From assembly GCA_016271365.2 (NCBI GenBank), contig CM057456.1, forward strand, positions 660,017,501-660,081,500: 64,000 nucleotides of DNA. Direction: 5' to 3'. Of the stretch, positions 44,521 to 54,886 are shown in pieces; within the stretch, counting starts at the first letter, position 1, and the number at the start of each line of letters is the position of its first letter. Both the position numbers and the translations under genes were made by a program. This DNA is from Neoceratodus forsteri. Taxonomy: Eukaryota > Chordata > Ceratodontiformes > Ceratodontidae. The notes beneath the pieces are model-generated. The model ran no database searches and was not told where the DNA came from. It worked only from the letters and a program-made list of their open reading frames with translations.

Positions 44521-46144
44521 TTCATGGGCATGGAGGTGGTGGAATTGAAGACACAGACACCAATTCAAGCTGCAGCAATTGGACCTCTCTTGTCCAATGT
44601 TTATTTATATAACAACAAGTAAAGTATATAAAGAGAATGAAGTTAATATGGCAAAACAAATATCCAAAAAGCAAATGAGCAGGTTTACAGATGTAGCTCT
44701 AGTATGGGCTAGAGAGATGTTGATTCGGAGACAGACCAACTCAAGACTGCCTGTATTCAGAATCTGAACTCTTTTTATTTTAGGGGCTGGGTCATATGAC
44801 CTGGAGCCCCTCCCACATACCATTATGTAACATAACCTTTATTTAATAACACTTCTTTTTACTTCAGTACAATTTATATTCATTTATAGACCAACTAATA
44901 GTATGTCGATAGTTCCACAATAGGAATTTTATGTGGTTTTATACTAATATTTCCTATTCCTGCAAACTCTAGCTCCTCCCACATCAAGGTATACCATAAA
45001 TGACAACTGAATGAGGCCGGACGGCTTTTACGATGGTATACCTAGTGTGGAGAGGAGGCAGAAGCAGCAAGGAACAAGGAAGCCAACAGGAATATACTAT
45101 TCCCTAATATAAGGCAAGCATTCCTGTACAAAATAAATATCATCTCCATTGTATTTTATATTTTATATATGTTCTGTTCCAGTGGTTTCCTGCATTTTAC
45201 TTGGCTACCTTTTTGTTACCCAGCTTAAAATAATATAGCCATTACACTGAAGGAAGAGTGTTTAATTTGTATCTCCAAGTGCGACTTTAGCATGTTTCAG
45301 GGCTGAGAGAAGGGAAACTAAAAAAGAAAGGGGTAGCTTTTTGGTAAAACCATCGTGTTGTACTGCACTATGTAATGTAGTACAAACTGAGGGGAACGGC
45401 TTTCAGCTGAAACGCCGCATTGCGCCACGCTACCAGTTATGGGGAGAACCACTGCATTGCACCATGCCTGGGGTAAGCTTTTTCCTATCCAGCTAACAAA
45501 GTCAGGCTGCCTGTACTTTTCAAAATATTACAGTAACTGTGGTGCGCTCTCTCTCTCTCCCCTGCTCGCATTCGCACAGTTGGAGCCTCGATCTTTGCTG
45601 ACGCTGCTGCGGTTTTCCTCTTGCACGGTCGCGAGTGCCCTATCCTAAAGGCAGACAACACAGCTTACCAAGGCGTGGTGCTCAGCCGCATTCATAGAGA
45701 CAAATTTAGACTGGTGCTTTGTACCTAACAGAGTTCAGTTTGAAACGCTAACAAAGCGTTTTAAAAGGAGGTGTTCAACTGACTAATATTTCAGGACAGC
45801 TCGCGCTGTTGTCAAAAACTACTCATCGAGCCATATGGATGAATAAAGGGGTATGTTAAGGGGGCGCTTAGTTTCAGGAGCTAGAATATAAAAGAATTGT
45901 TATTATACAAAGGTTTCTGCCTCAATAAGCGTACTATGCAGGTGGCCAGCCTACTAATACGCTTATAACGATTTAGGAGAGAAACCTGCAGATGGAAAGA
46001 GATTGGGGAAGGGGGTTTTCCAAACAAAACAAAAATATGCTGTTGCGCAACAGACTTGAAGAGCAAATTAAAACAGAATAAAAAGGGGGGATACAGATAA
46101 ATATTCCAGCTCCAAAAACAGAAGGTGTTCCCTATTACAAAATG
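44521..46144. mobile_element. Unidentified 1.6-kb insertion in DIRS recombinase
   Basis: Recombinase coding sequence stops at the lysine codon before 44521 and resumes at 46145-46150 (K-P-F-K-P). The 4 bases taag lie on both sides (44517-44520 and 46145-46148) and could be a target duplication. The insert has no long ORF, no inverted ends and no TG/CA ends. It contains a gcacggtcgcgagtgccc GC-rich spot at 45623-45640 and is otherwise AT-rich. It could be a non-autonomous retroelement or a compound insertion; its class is unknown. Confidence 0.65.
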
Positions 46145-46803
46145 GGTAAGCCATTCAAACCGATGCACAGGTGCGATATCTTCCACCTGTCATGGAAGAC
46201 CGCCTTCTTGGTGGCTATAATGTCAGCCAGAAGGATGGGAGAGCTCCAGGCACTTTCCATTGATTCTTTTAATCTGGTCTTCCACAGGAACAAGGTTGTC
46301 CTTCGCTCCCACCCAAAGTTCCTTCCAAAGCTGGTGTCGGAGTTCCACCTGAATCAGGTGTTGACTCTGCCGGTGTTCTACCCCAATCACACCTTGGAGG
46401 CTGAATATAGGTTCATACTTTGGACTCTGGAAGAGCGGTCGCTTATTATAAGGAGCACACGACTGAAGTTTGGGGAGAGGTTCGCCAGCTGTTTGTCACC
46501 TACGCTGAAGCCACACCTAGCAAACCTGCAGCCAAGCGGACAATAAGCAGGTGGGTCACCTCCTGCATAGATCTCTGCTATAGGTTGGCGGGCATGGAGC
46601 CTCCCAAAGGGATAACAGCTCATTCTACCCGCCATACCGCTGCTTCGGTGGCTGCTTCTAGGGACGTCCCCATCCAGGAAATCTGCAGCGCTGCTATCTG
46701 GAAGTCAGCACACACCTTTATTTCCCATTACCACATTGACCTAGAGTCATGCCAGGATGCTGGTTTTGGGACCTTGGTTCTCCAGTCCTTATTCCCCAAG
46801 TAA
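46145..46803 (+). pseudogene. DIRS tyrosine recombinase, catalytic half
   Basis: The first frame reads L-S-W-K-T-A-F-L-V-A-I-M-S-A-R-R-M-G-E-L, which holds the first catalytic arginine. A frameshift around 46420-46440 leads to A-Y-Y-K-E-H-T, then I-T-A-H-S-T-R-H-T-A-A-S (the H-x-x-R motif), then W-K-S-A-H-T-F-I-S-H-Y with the likely nucleophilic tyrosine. It ends G-F-G-T-L-V-L-Q-S-L-F-P-K at a TAA stop at 46801. All four hallmark residues are present, but the gene is broken by the frameshift and by the upstream insertion. Confidence 0.88.
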
Positions 46804-46864
46804 GTATAGGGGGTGCGCACCTTGCCTCCCTCCTCCCGGAGAACTGCTAGGAGTCTGCCAGACA

Positions 46865-46960
46865 GTGTGGATTGAACAACACATCCACGTCGCTAGAAAT
46901 ACAGGTTACTCACCTGTAACAGGAGTTCTAGGAGTGATATATGTTGTTCATCCACATAAC
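46865..46960. repeat. DIRS internal complementary region (ICR)
   Basis: The left half gtgtggattgaacaacacat then ccacgtcgctagaa is the reverse complement of the left terminus (39613-39646) with few mismatches. The right half acaggttactcacctgtaac then aggagttctaggagtgatat then atgttgttcatccaca is the reverse complement of the right terminus (47110-47180). An ICR matching both ends is diagnostic for DIRS and is thought to template the ends during replication. Confidence 0.9.
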
Positions 46961-47014
46961 CCGCCCGACCTCCCCGGCTTCGATGCGCAACCTGGCTTCC
47001 AGTGGGCTAGATCT

Positions 47015-47180
47015 GGTGTCATGGGGTGGAGCCGAGGGTTTTACCACCCTGGTGGGTGGGAGAAGCCAGCTTGAAGACCTTCCAGCAAGAATTAAAGCAG
47101 CAAGAAACCTGCCAGACAGTGTGGATGAACAACATATACCACTCCTAGAACTCCTGTTACAGGTGAGTAACCTGTATTTC
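47015..47180. repeat. DIRS right inverted terminal repeat
   Basis: The inverted counterpart of 39613-39760, extended to 47180 by sequence that pairs with the ICR (aactcctgttacaggtgagt then aacctgtatt). The ICR and this repeat lie within about 320 bases and can form a long hairpin. The repeat contains a strong splice-donor-like word, acag|gtgagt, at 47159-47168. Confidence 0.88.
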
Positions 47181-47342
47181 TGTGCCTTCCTGCAGAGTAA
47201 CATCCTCTTTTTATTTGTCATTCCTGGAGGGAGTAGCCCATTACTGCAAGGTCCGAATCATTGTGGTTTTATAATAATAAACATCTGTTTGCTATTGCAT
47301 GTTCTAGTAATATTTTGTTTTTTCTTTATGAACAATTTACAG

Positions 47343-47546
47343 GTGAGATGTTACCAACCCATGCAACTGGGAGTTACCTTTGAAGATGAAATTAAGTGCA
47401 ACATCTCACAAGGCCTTCTCTATAGCTGGACCCTTGTTCGTTCTGGTGGTTCTCAAGTGCAACTGCCTTCTGTAGATACCAAGAAACAGACGATTCTTAT
47501 TCCTAGTTACTCACTGGATTATGGAAATTATACTGCTATTGCAAGG
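47343..47546 (+). CDS. PKD1L1: PKD1L1 exon: start of REJ module
   Basis: 204 bp, 68 codons, phase 0 at both ends. The acceptor aacaatttacag precedes G-T-G. The protein reads V-R-C-Y-Q-P-M-Q-L-G-V-T-F and then I-K-C-N-I-S-Q-G-L-L-Y-S-W-T, the opening of the receptor-for-egg-jelly module of polycystin-1-like proteins. It has cysteines near positions 3 and 19, an N-I-S glycosylation site and N-Y-T near the end. The donor is CAAGG|GTACAG. REJ is an ectodomain module of polycystin-1 relatives upstream of the GPS cleavage region. The plus-strand DIRS element ends only about 160 bases upstream. Confidence 0.94.
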
Positions 47547-47693
47547 GTACAGTGGCAAAATACTTTTTATTTAATGATCTTTTATGTAGAAAAAGTAATA
47601 TTATATTGCTTTCCATACAGAAACTGTCTGTGGAATTGTGTGGCTCTGGGAAACTGGGTAGGGAAGCAGTAATAAAAGTGGTGCATTTCAGGC

Positions 47694-48055
47694 TTATTTT
47701 TTTTTAAATAATAGTACTCAGAGACAAATATATCTTAAAGTAAAAAAAAGAAAATGTATTCCATGTTGGCAATAACCTGCAAATATACAATATCCCCAAA
47801 GCTCCAGCCATATTAGCATTATTTTTATTTGAATAATCCTATTCAGTAACAAAAATATCTTAAAATTCAAAAAAGAAAATACATATTATTTTGCCATAAT
47901 CTATAAATATACAATTCAGAAGTCTCCAGTTATATCAACTTTATTTTTATTTAACTAATAGTATTCAATAACAAATATATTTGAAAAAAGAAAAAAAATA
48001 TCATGTTGCTAGTAATCTACAAATATGTGATAATCCAAAGGTCTCCAACCATTAA
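47694..48055. repeat. Tandem repeat, about 122-bp unit, 3 copies
   Basis: Units start at about 47694, 47819 and 47941. Each has a tatttttatttgaataat-like start, an attcagtaacaaaaatatct-like word, an A-rich run and aatctataaatatacaat, and closes with a gtctccagttat-like end. Units are 75-80% alike by eye, so this is an old triplication in intron sequence. Confidence 0.82.
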
Positions 48056-49267
48056 GGCCATTCTCAGTCACTAGAGATTGGCGCAAAAGTACACAATCAA
48101 CACCTGTGTGCCAGTCCCATGCCTGAAACCCCCTTAGCTGTGCTCAAAGGGGGTGGCAGATGCCACCTACACATTTGCTATTCAGTTTGCGATTTCTAGG
48201 GGAAGGTGGCAGGGATCATCATTCAAATGGCTATTCTCAAAGCATGGTGACTCTTGTTTTTTCGGGCTATCATTTTTTTACAACCTGCCCTAGAACTGTT
48301 ACGGCAGGTGGTAAGGTGTTGGAATCTCATGCCCACTGCATCTGAGATGGTGAGGGAATGTGCTTGGCAAGGGACCAACGTACTGGAAAGATACATGTGA
48401 GTGTCCGGGGCTAGGGAGGTGTATGTCCACTGGCTGTCAGAGACTGTAACCAGGTCACAGTTGGGGGCGGTCACTGAATCACAAGATGGATATGCAGAAA
48501 AACACTGGAAGGAGATGAAATTTCACCTCACAGGTGGACCAAAAGGTGAGGGTCGGGGTTTTGGTAGACAACTAAGGAGTAAGCCCCATGGCTATGGACA
48601 ATGTGTATGGCACAGCTACTGTATGTCATATGCAGACCATCACGGATGTTGCACAAATGGTAATCCAGCTTGCACATGCTAACGTCTGGTGACTGATGAC
48701 CCTCATTTGCATTCCAACTTAGTTACAGGGGCAACTCCTCCCTTAGTAAATAGGTCAAACTCTTTTGAAAAGCTGCAGCATGTTGTATCACAACTTGTGA
48801 ATAAGAAGTGGGCCAAAGTCTTTCCAGAAAAAAACATTTTAACTTTTGTATCACCACTGTTCTTTCTAGCCACAAAACAGTATTTATCTATGCTGGTTTT
48901 AATCCATTCATCCACCATCCAACCTTACTTGCCACTGGGTTGCCGTAGATTTCACAGTGGCTTCTGGCATCATTAAGTCTACCTTGACAAGTCTGGGGTG
49001 GGGGTGTATCCATTGCTAGGAAGCAAGTAGTGTGGTGTCTCTACCCAGAGAAGGATTATACAGCGTCTGGTGAAGCAGTGGTAGAACACTATGAGATAGT
49101 GTACCTGCCCACCTTCTCACAGTAGTTAACTCACCGCTGGATGCATCCAATGACAGTACAGTCCCAAATGAGCATGCACTTAACTCTAAACATATTGCAG
49201 CAGACAAGTAAATACAAACGGTAAACACAGATTTATTAAGGAGGCAAACCCTAAGTGGAAAAGAAGG
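48056..49267 (+). other. Intron with orphan open frames
   Basis: Two consecutive plus-strand frames, 48401-48682 and 48689-48976, run with few interruptions but match no family I recognise. The first ends in a cysteine-rich segment (H-G-C-C-T-N-G-N-P-A-C-T-C). They may be a transposon or retroelement remnant. No splice sites suggest host exons. Confidence 0.4.
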
Positions 49268-50281
49268 GGTCAGTTTCATTTCATTTCACTTCATTTAATT
49301 TTTATTAGGGTTATAACCATTGAGCGCAGCTCATAGACATTGGTGACCCAAGAAAGCATAAACAAACAGTTACCATAAACAAATACAGTTAGCAGATAAC
49401 AACATAATCTTACGTACAATTCACATAACAGATGGAGGTGCATTACAGTGGCAACCCCCTTGTGCAGTTGTTTAGTCTAAAAACCATGTTGCATAACTTT
49501 AGCTGAGGGAGGAGTGTGGCCCACTGTATAAAATTTGGCTGGAGGTTAGTTCCAGAGGGTGGGAACATACTGGCTATAAAAGAATATAGACCTATGAGTT
49601 TTGGATCTTGGGACCACCATTTCCTGGAGATTAGAATTTCTTGATGAAGGATTAAGTTCTCTGACTGGCAGCCTATTATCTATGTACTCATGCACTTGTT
49701 CCAGCCCACTCTTGTAGGCTAATAGTAGTTTGTATAGCCTTCTTCTGTCAGGAAGGGAGATCCACCCCAACCTTTTATAAAGGTCACAGTGGTGTGTCCC
49801 GAGGGCGTCTAAAAAATAGTCTGGCAAGGTGGTTGTACAGGACCTCAGGTTTGTGTAGTCTATCACTTGAAACATAGTTTTACAAAATTTCAGTGTGATC
49901 AAATAGTTGAAGGACCTGTACCTGGATCTATTTTTTGTGGTTTCAGGGTCCAGACAGTACTGGTTCCTATATAACAGCCCTGCCCTTGTACCCACTTACC
50001 CAACCAGTTTATCCACGTGATTGTTTCCCAAGCCTAAAGAATCAAGCCAAAATCCCAAGTATTTATAGGAATCAACCAATTCCAATGGGATACGGTCTTT
50101 ATCTTTTATTAAGACAGTACAATCCTTAATTCTTAAAGGTGTCCCAAAAAGCATATGTTTAGACTTGGAGGCATTTAGCTTCAGTTTTGGGGAGCTGAAG
50201 AAGGCCTGGAGACCATCAAAACTGCTCTGAAGACTATCTTGAACCTCCAAGACTGAGGAACTTGAAGTGTAAACTACAGTA
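49268..50281 (-). mobile_element. Rex1-like LINE, 3' half (minus strand)
   Basis: The left end carries a tail of tttcatttcatttcacttca (49274-49293), as expected for a minus-strand LINE 3' end. Frame 49995-49546 encodes a C-terminal region with L-Y-K-R-L-G-W-I-S-L-P-D-R-R-R. Frame 50286-49996 encodes the RT part just after the catalytic motif: T-V-V-Y-T-S-S-S-S-V, then L-K-L-N-A-S-K-S-K-H-M. The upstream half of the same element lies at 52838-54600, and the two are split by an L2-like insertion. Confidence 0.85.
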
Positions 50282-52837
50282 CCCATAACTGCCTCCAGAC
50301 TCTGTCATCGCTGGGCCTGTCGCAAGTTGTTTCTGATGCAACTCACCAGGGTGGCCACAGGTTGGACTTGGTGTTCTCACTGGGGCTTGAGATAGATAAT
50401 CTCAGGATCGATGGGGTGGCATGGTCTGATCACTGCATGGTGCAGTTCATGTTTGGGGCTCCCACCGGATGCCCTCCCCCTACAGAGATGATGAGCTGTT
50501 GCCCTTTGCAGGGATTGACCCCGGAGGGTTATTTGGTGGCAGCCGATCTATATAGAGTGAGTGATGCATATGTCAGAGGTGTTGGTGTTGGGGTGGGCAC
50601 CTATAATAAGGTGTTATCTGACACCATTGACTCTCTCGCACCTGTCCGTGTATGACCCAAATCTTTCTTCCTGAGGTCCCCATGGTTTGATGGGGCTCTC
50701 AAGGAGATGAAAAGAAAGGGTCAGAGGTTAGAGCACTGCTGGAGAAAGTCCAGCCTGGAAGAGGACAAAGTGGCCCTGCGTATGCATTATAATGCATACC
50801 AGGGGGCAATCAATCATAACAAGGCAGTGTTCCTGTCCAGGGAGATTGATGCCGGGAAGAACTGATCAGCTACACTTTTTCGGACTGTGGACCGGCTACT
50901 TCATTCTGCCTGTCTACAGCTGAAGAAGTTTTTTTCTGATGCTGAATGTGAAGAGTTTCCTCTATTCTTCTCAGGCAGAGCGTCCAGTATCCGGCAGGGC
51001 GTTTCTCCAGTCAGCAATTTCATAGCTGGCAGTGGTCACCTGAAGTGTTCTAAGAGCACTCCGCCTGGTTGGTGGGAGTTTAGACCAGTGGAGGTAAGTG
51101 AAGTCATCAAGGTGGCGGCCAATCTGAAGCATATCTTTTGCAAACTGGATCCAATGCTGACGCATTTCTTGATGAGATGCATCGACGCTGTTGGCCCGGT
51201 GTTTGCTCTGATTGTCCAGTGTTCCTTATCTGAAGGTGTTTTCCCTGACGCCTTGAAGGAGGCATTGATGAGACCACTCTTAAAGAAACCATCTTTGGAC
51301 CCAGAGGTCACAGCAAATTACTGCCCTATTTCTAATCTTTCCTTTTTGGTGAAGGTAGTGGAGAAAGTAGTGGCACTTCATTTGGAGGAGAACCTCATGA
51401 CCCATGAGATATATGAACCTTTCCAGTTGGGATTTTGGGTGACGCATAGCACAGAAACCACACTTGTTCGGGTGCTGAATGATGTCCTCAGGTTGACAGA
51501 TCGAGGAGATAAGACAATTCTTGTTCTCCTTGCTCTCTCCTCAGCATTTGACACTGTGGACCATTGTGTGTTGCTTGATCACCTTAGGAATCTCCGTGGA
51601 CTCACTGGCACCGTCATCTGCTGGTTTGAGACCTTTCTAACTAATAGAAGGCAATGGGCTGTGATGGGGAATTTTCCTCCACCTCTAGCCTCCTATCTTG
51701 CGGAGTCCCTCAGGGATCGCTATTAGCCCCAATGTTGTTCGCAGTGTACATGCTACCCCTGGGAGGGCTCATTAGGAAGTATGGCTTGGGTTTTTATTGC
51801 TATGCTGATGATACCCAGCTGTAGTTTTCCTTTGCCCCAAGAACATCCAGCGCGGTAGATGTGCTAAACGACTGCCTTGCTGAGATTAACAACTGGATGG
51901 CCTCCAGCTGGTTACAACTAAACCCCGATAAGATGGAGGTATTGGTGGTGGAGTTGAACAGAGTGCATGATAGGAAGGCCTTTGAATTCGAGACTGGACT
52001 TGTTCTAGGATCTGCTTCATTGAAGACCTCCTCTAGGATGCAAAATCTTGGTGTCATTGTGGATAGGAGTTTAACTATGGAGGCACAGATATCCTCCACT
52101 GCCTGTTCTCTGTTTTTTTCCATTTTTAGAAATGTTGCCAAGATAAAGCCCCTTGTTCCACCTCCAGACCTCTCCACTTTGATGCATGCCTTAGTTACAT
52201 CAAGGCTAGACTACTGTAATGCGCTGTACCACAGGGTTGTGGGAGGATCTTTCAGCAGGCTGCAGCTAATGCAGAATGTAGCTGCCCAGTTATTAAGTGG
52301 GCAGTTAAAATTCTTCCATATTACACCGGTGCTGCATGAGCTGCACTGGATGCCGGTCAGGTGGAGGATCCTCTTTAAGGTGGGTCTTCTCACCAATAAG
52401 CCCCTACATGGCCAGGGCCCTGGTTACCTGTCTGACCTTCTTGTTCCTGTTCTCTCTGATCGCCCCCTCTGTTCTTCTTGTGGAGACCCCCTTGTGATTC
52501 CAAGGACGAGGCTGAAATCTGCTGGTGACAGGGCTTTTAGTGTCGCCACTCCTGTCCTTTAGAATTCACTGCCCCTCGGGGTTAAGGGGGCCTCTACTCT
52601 AGAGGTATTCAAGGCCCGCCTTAAGACCCTCATATTTGCTCAGGCATTTTCTGACTGAATGGTTATTTATTGATCTGATTGATTATTAATTTTATATATG
52701 TTGTAGTATTATGCTGGGTTGTTAATTATTTTGTATTTAAATAATTCTATTTTCTGAAGCTGTGTTAAATGTTTGTACAGCGCCCAGAGCCTCCGGGATT
52801 GGGCATTTTAAAATACATTTTGCCTTGCCTTGCCATT
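50282..52837 (+). mobile_element. L2-like LINE inserted into another LINE
   Basis: 5'-truncated within the endonuclease. 50362-50655 encodes H-R-L-D-L-V-F and W-S-D-H-C-M-V, the end of that domain. RT follows at 50887-51726 with P-I-S-N-L-S-F-L-V-K-V-V-E-K, H-S-T-E-T-T-L and S-S-A-F-D-T-V-D-H. After a frameshift it shows C-Y-A-D-D-T-Q-L near 51800-51825. Frame 51861-52562 completes the C-terminal part (L-Q-L-N-P-D-K-M-E-V). The 3' end is the short tandem tail ttttgccttgccttgcc (52819-52835). Stops and shifts make it inactive. Confidence 0.88.
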
Positions 52838-54600
52838 ATCATCCATGTAGAGATGATAAAGTGAGCCACCCATGCTACCTTCCAGTGCTCTCAAATAGAT
52901 CAGGAAAAGGAGCATGCCCAATACTGATGGTTGGGGTACTCCACTCAGGATGGTCAGTGAGGAAGACTGCACTCCATTAACCACAGATGCCTGACTCTTT
53001 CGAATTAGGTAACAGCAGAACCAATTTAGTGCCTCCCTATATAAACCCAACTCTGCTAGTCTGTCCAGCAGGATTTGGAGGTCAACTGTGTAGAAGGCCT
53101 TGGAGAGATCAACAAAGATGGCCCTGGTAATTTGTCTAGAATCCATTGCTTTGTTGATGTCATCCAAGACCCTTGACACAGAGACCACCGTACTGTGATT
53201 CTTCCAAAATCCTGACTGGAACTCATCAAATAATCCGTGATCGGTCAAGTACGTTACCAACTGTTTTGACAGCAATCTTTGCAATAACTTAGAAACCAGG
53301 GAGAGTAGTGAGATGGAGCGACAGTTTGTCAGCCAGCTAGGGCTACCCCACCCCCAAAAAAAAAACCTGGAACAACCCTGGCCAACTTCCAAGCTTGAGG
53401 AATAGTACCAGAGGAGAGAGAGACCAGTTAAATAGATAAGTCAGGGGCTCAGCTGTGTGGGGAGCAGAGTATTACAGCATAAGAGGAGTCAGACCATCCA
53501 GGCCAGAGTTTTTAATTCCAGTAGACGTTTGAGTACTTAATACATTTTAGTCTTGTTAAAGGAAAAAAGGGGAATACATCCTTAGTCACCTGTGTTCCAG
53601 AGAGTTTGCAAAGTTTGTGCTGATTGACCAGAAAACTCCCGGATTCAACAAAATATTGTTGAATCTGTCAGCTAGAGGGGCCCCCAACTCAAAATCTTCC
53701 TCCAAAGAAATTTGAACATTTGCATCAGTTTTAATGAGACCATTTAGGTACCTTATTATGGACCACATTTCTTGGGATCACCTTCAGAGTCCAGGGTTTT
53801 CTCTTTATAAAAATCCTGCTCGTCTTGTCTTACCCCAGCTGCATATATATTTCTAGATTTTCTGTAAAACTCCCAGTCCTGCGGAGCCCTAGAGGCTCGA
53901 GTCTTCTCCCATGCTTTTTTTTTCATCCTCTTTAACTTCGATAAGTGAGATGAATACCGTGGGGCAGCATTTTTTTTTATTTTTTTGGTCTTTAGGGGAA
54001 GATGTTTGTTAAATATTGGCATAATTTCTGATACAAAATATGACCACCCCACATTAACGTCAGGGCTTAACTGTAATCTTCCCCAGTTTAAGTTTTCCAT
54101 ATCTGAGATGAAGGCCAGGTAAATTAAAGGATCTAAATTTAACAGATCTAGGTAGACCTCTTACCCTGTGTCTACGTCTTATGCAGTACACCACATTATG
54201 GACACTGAATAAGTCGGACATCATACCCAACTCCTTATAGTTGTGTGGGGAATTTGTTAAGATCTAATCAATGAGGAAGGAGTCCTCAGGGTTATTATTA
54301 TTTATGTAGGCAGAGTCCAAGATTAGTTGTTCCAAGCCTAGACTCAGCAATCAGCATTTTCATGTCTGTTACTTAACCAGGTTTTGGTGAAAATCATAAA
54401 TTCAGAGACACACTTTACTGCAAAGTCTCTAATTAAATCCATTTTGAGGAGGGTACTTCTAACATTTGAGTGAATAAACAGAGCACTGTTCCTATCTTTT
54501 AGGGAACTATCATTGGGACCAGGATTAGGGTTAATATCCCCCATACACATGGCCAGATTAATGGATATGGGGGCCCTACTCCAAGTCATATTTTGTGGCC
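52838..54600 (-). mobile_element. Rex1-like LINE, 5' half (minus strand)
   Basis: The frame ending near 54344-54589 opens the endonuclease: G-D-I-N-P-N-P-G-P, then H-S-N-V-R-S-T-L-L-K-M-D-L and F-T-K-T-W-L. Frame 54100-53756 is the lysine-rich linker. Frame 53392-52808 is RT: C-R-S-I-S-L-L-S-L-V-S-K-L, F-V-D-L-S-K-A-F-Y-T-V, G-V-P-Q-P-S-V-L-G, then H-L-Y-M-D-D, where the match stops. The rest resumes at 50281. Y-M-D-D is the catalytic motif, so the L2-like element landed right behind it. With the L2 removed the element is about 2.8 kb. Confidence 0.88.
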
Positions 54601-54697
54601 CGGTGGGCCCCTAAATGCCAACATCCCACTCTTCTGCAGTGCCGGGCCGGAAACGCGGTAACAACCAGGGTACTCAAGCAGGGTGTGGTTTATAATA

Positions 54698-54884
54698 CAG
54701 TCAGACTTGATTAATCCATGCCTTGTTAATCCATATGTCTGATTATCTGAATGAAAAACACTGCATACAGATTGTTTGTTGGGCTATTGACCTCCTTATT
54801 ATCACTGTCTGGTTACTACGTAGATTTGTGTTACGTAACAAAATTGGCCAACACAAATGTGTATGGATTAACCAGGTCTGACTG
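54698..54884. mobile_element. Pogo/Tc1-like MITE, 187 bp
   Basis: Left end CAGTCAGACTTGATTAATCC (54698-54717) is mirrored by ggattaaccaggtctgactg (54865-54884). TA lies immediately outside on both sides (54696-54697 and 54885-54886), the target of Tc1/mariner and pogo transposases. Too short to code for a transposase. Confidence 0.85.
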
Positions 54885-54886
54885 TA

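Larger units (their letters stand above)
39613..47180 (+). mobile_element. DIRS-type YR retrotransposon, near full length
   Basis: It has the full DIRS plan: left and right inverted terminal repeats, ORF1, reverse transcriptase plus RNase H, a tyrosine recombinase, and an internal complementary region (ICR) next to the right repeat. DIRS elements use a recombinase in place of an integrase and are thought to pass through a circle templated by the ICR. The coding regions carry several stops and frameshifts, and about 1.6 kb of unrelated sequence (44521-46144) splits the recombinase gene, so this copy is inactive. Its right end lies about 160 bases before the PKD1L1 exon at 47343. Confidence 0.92.
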
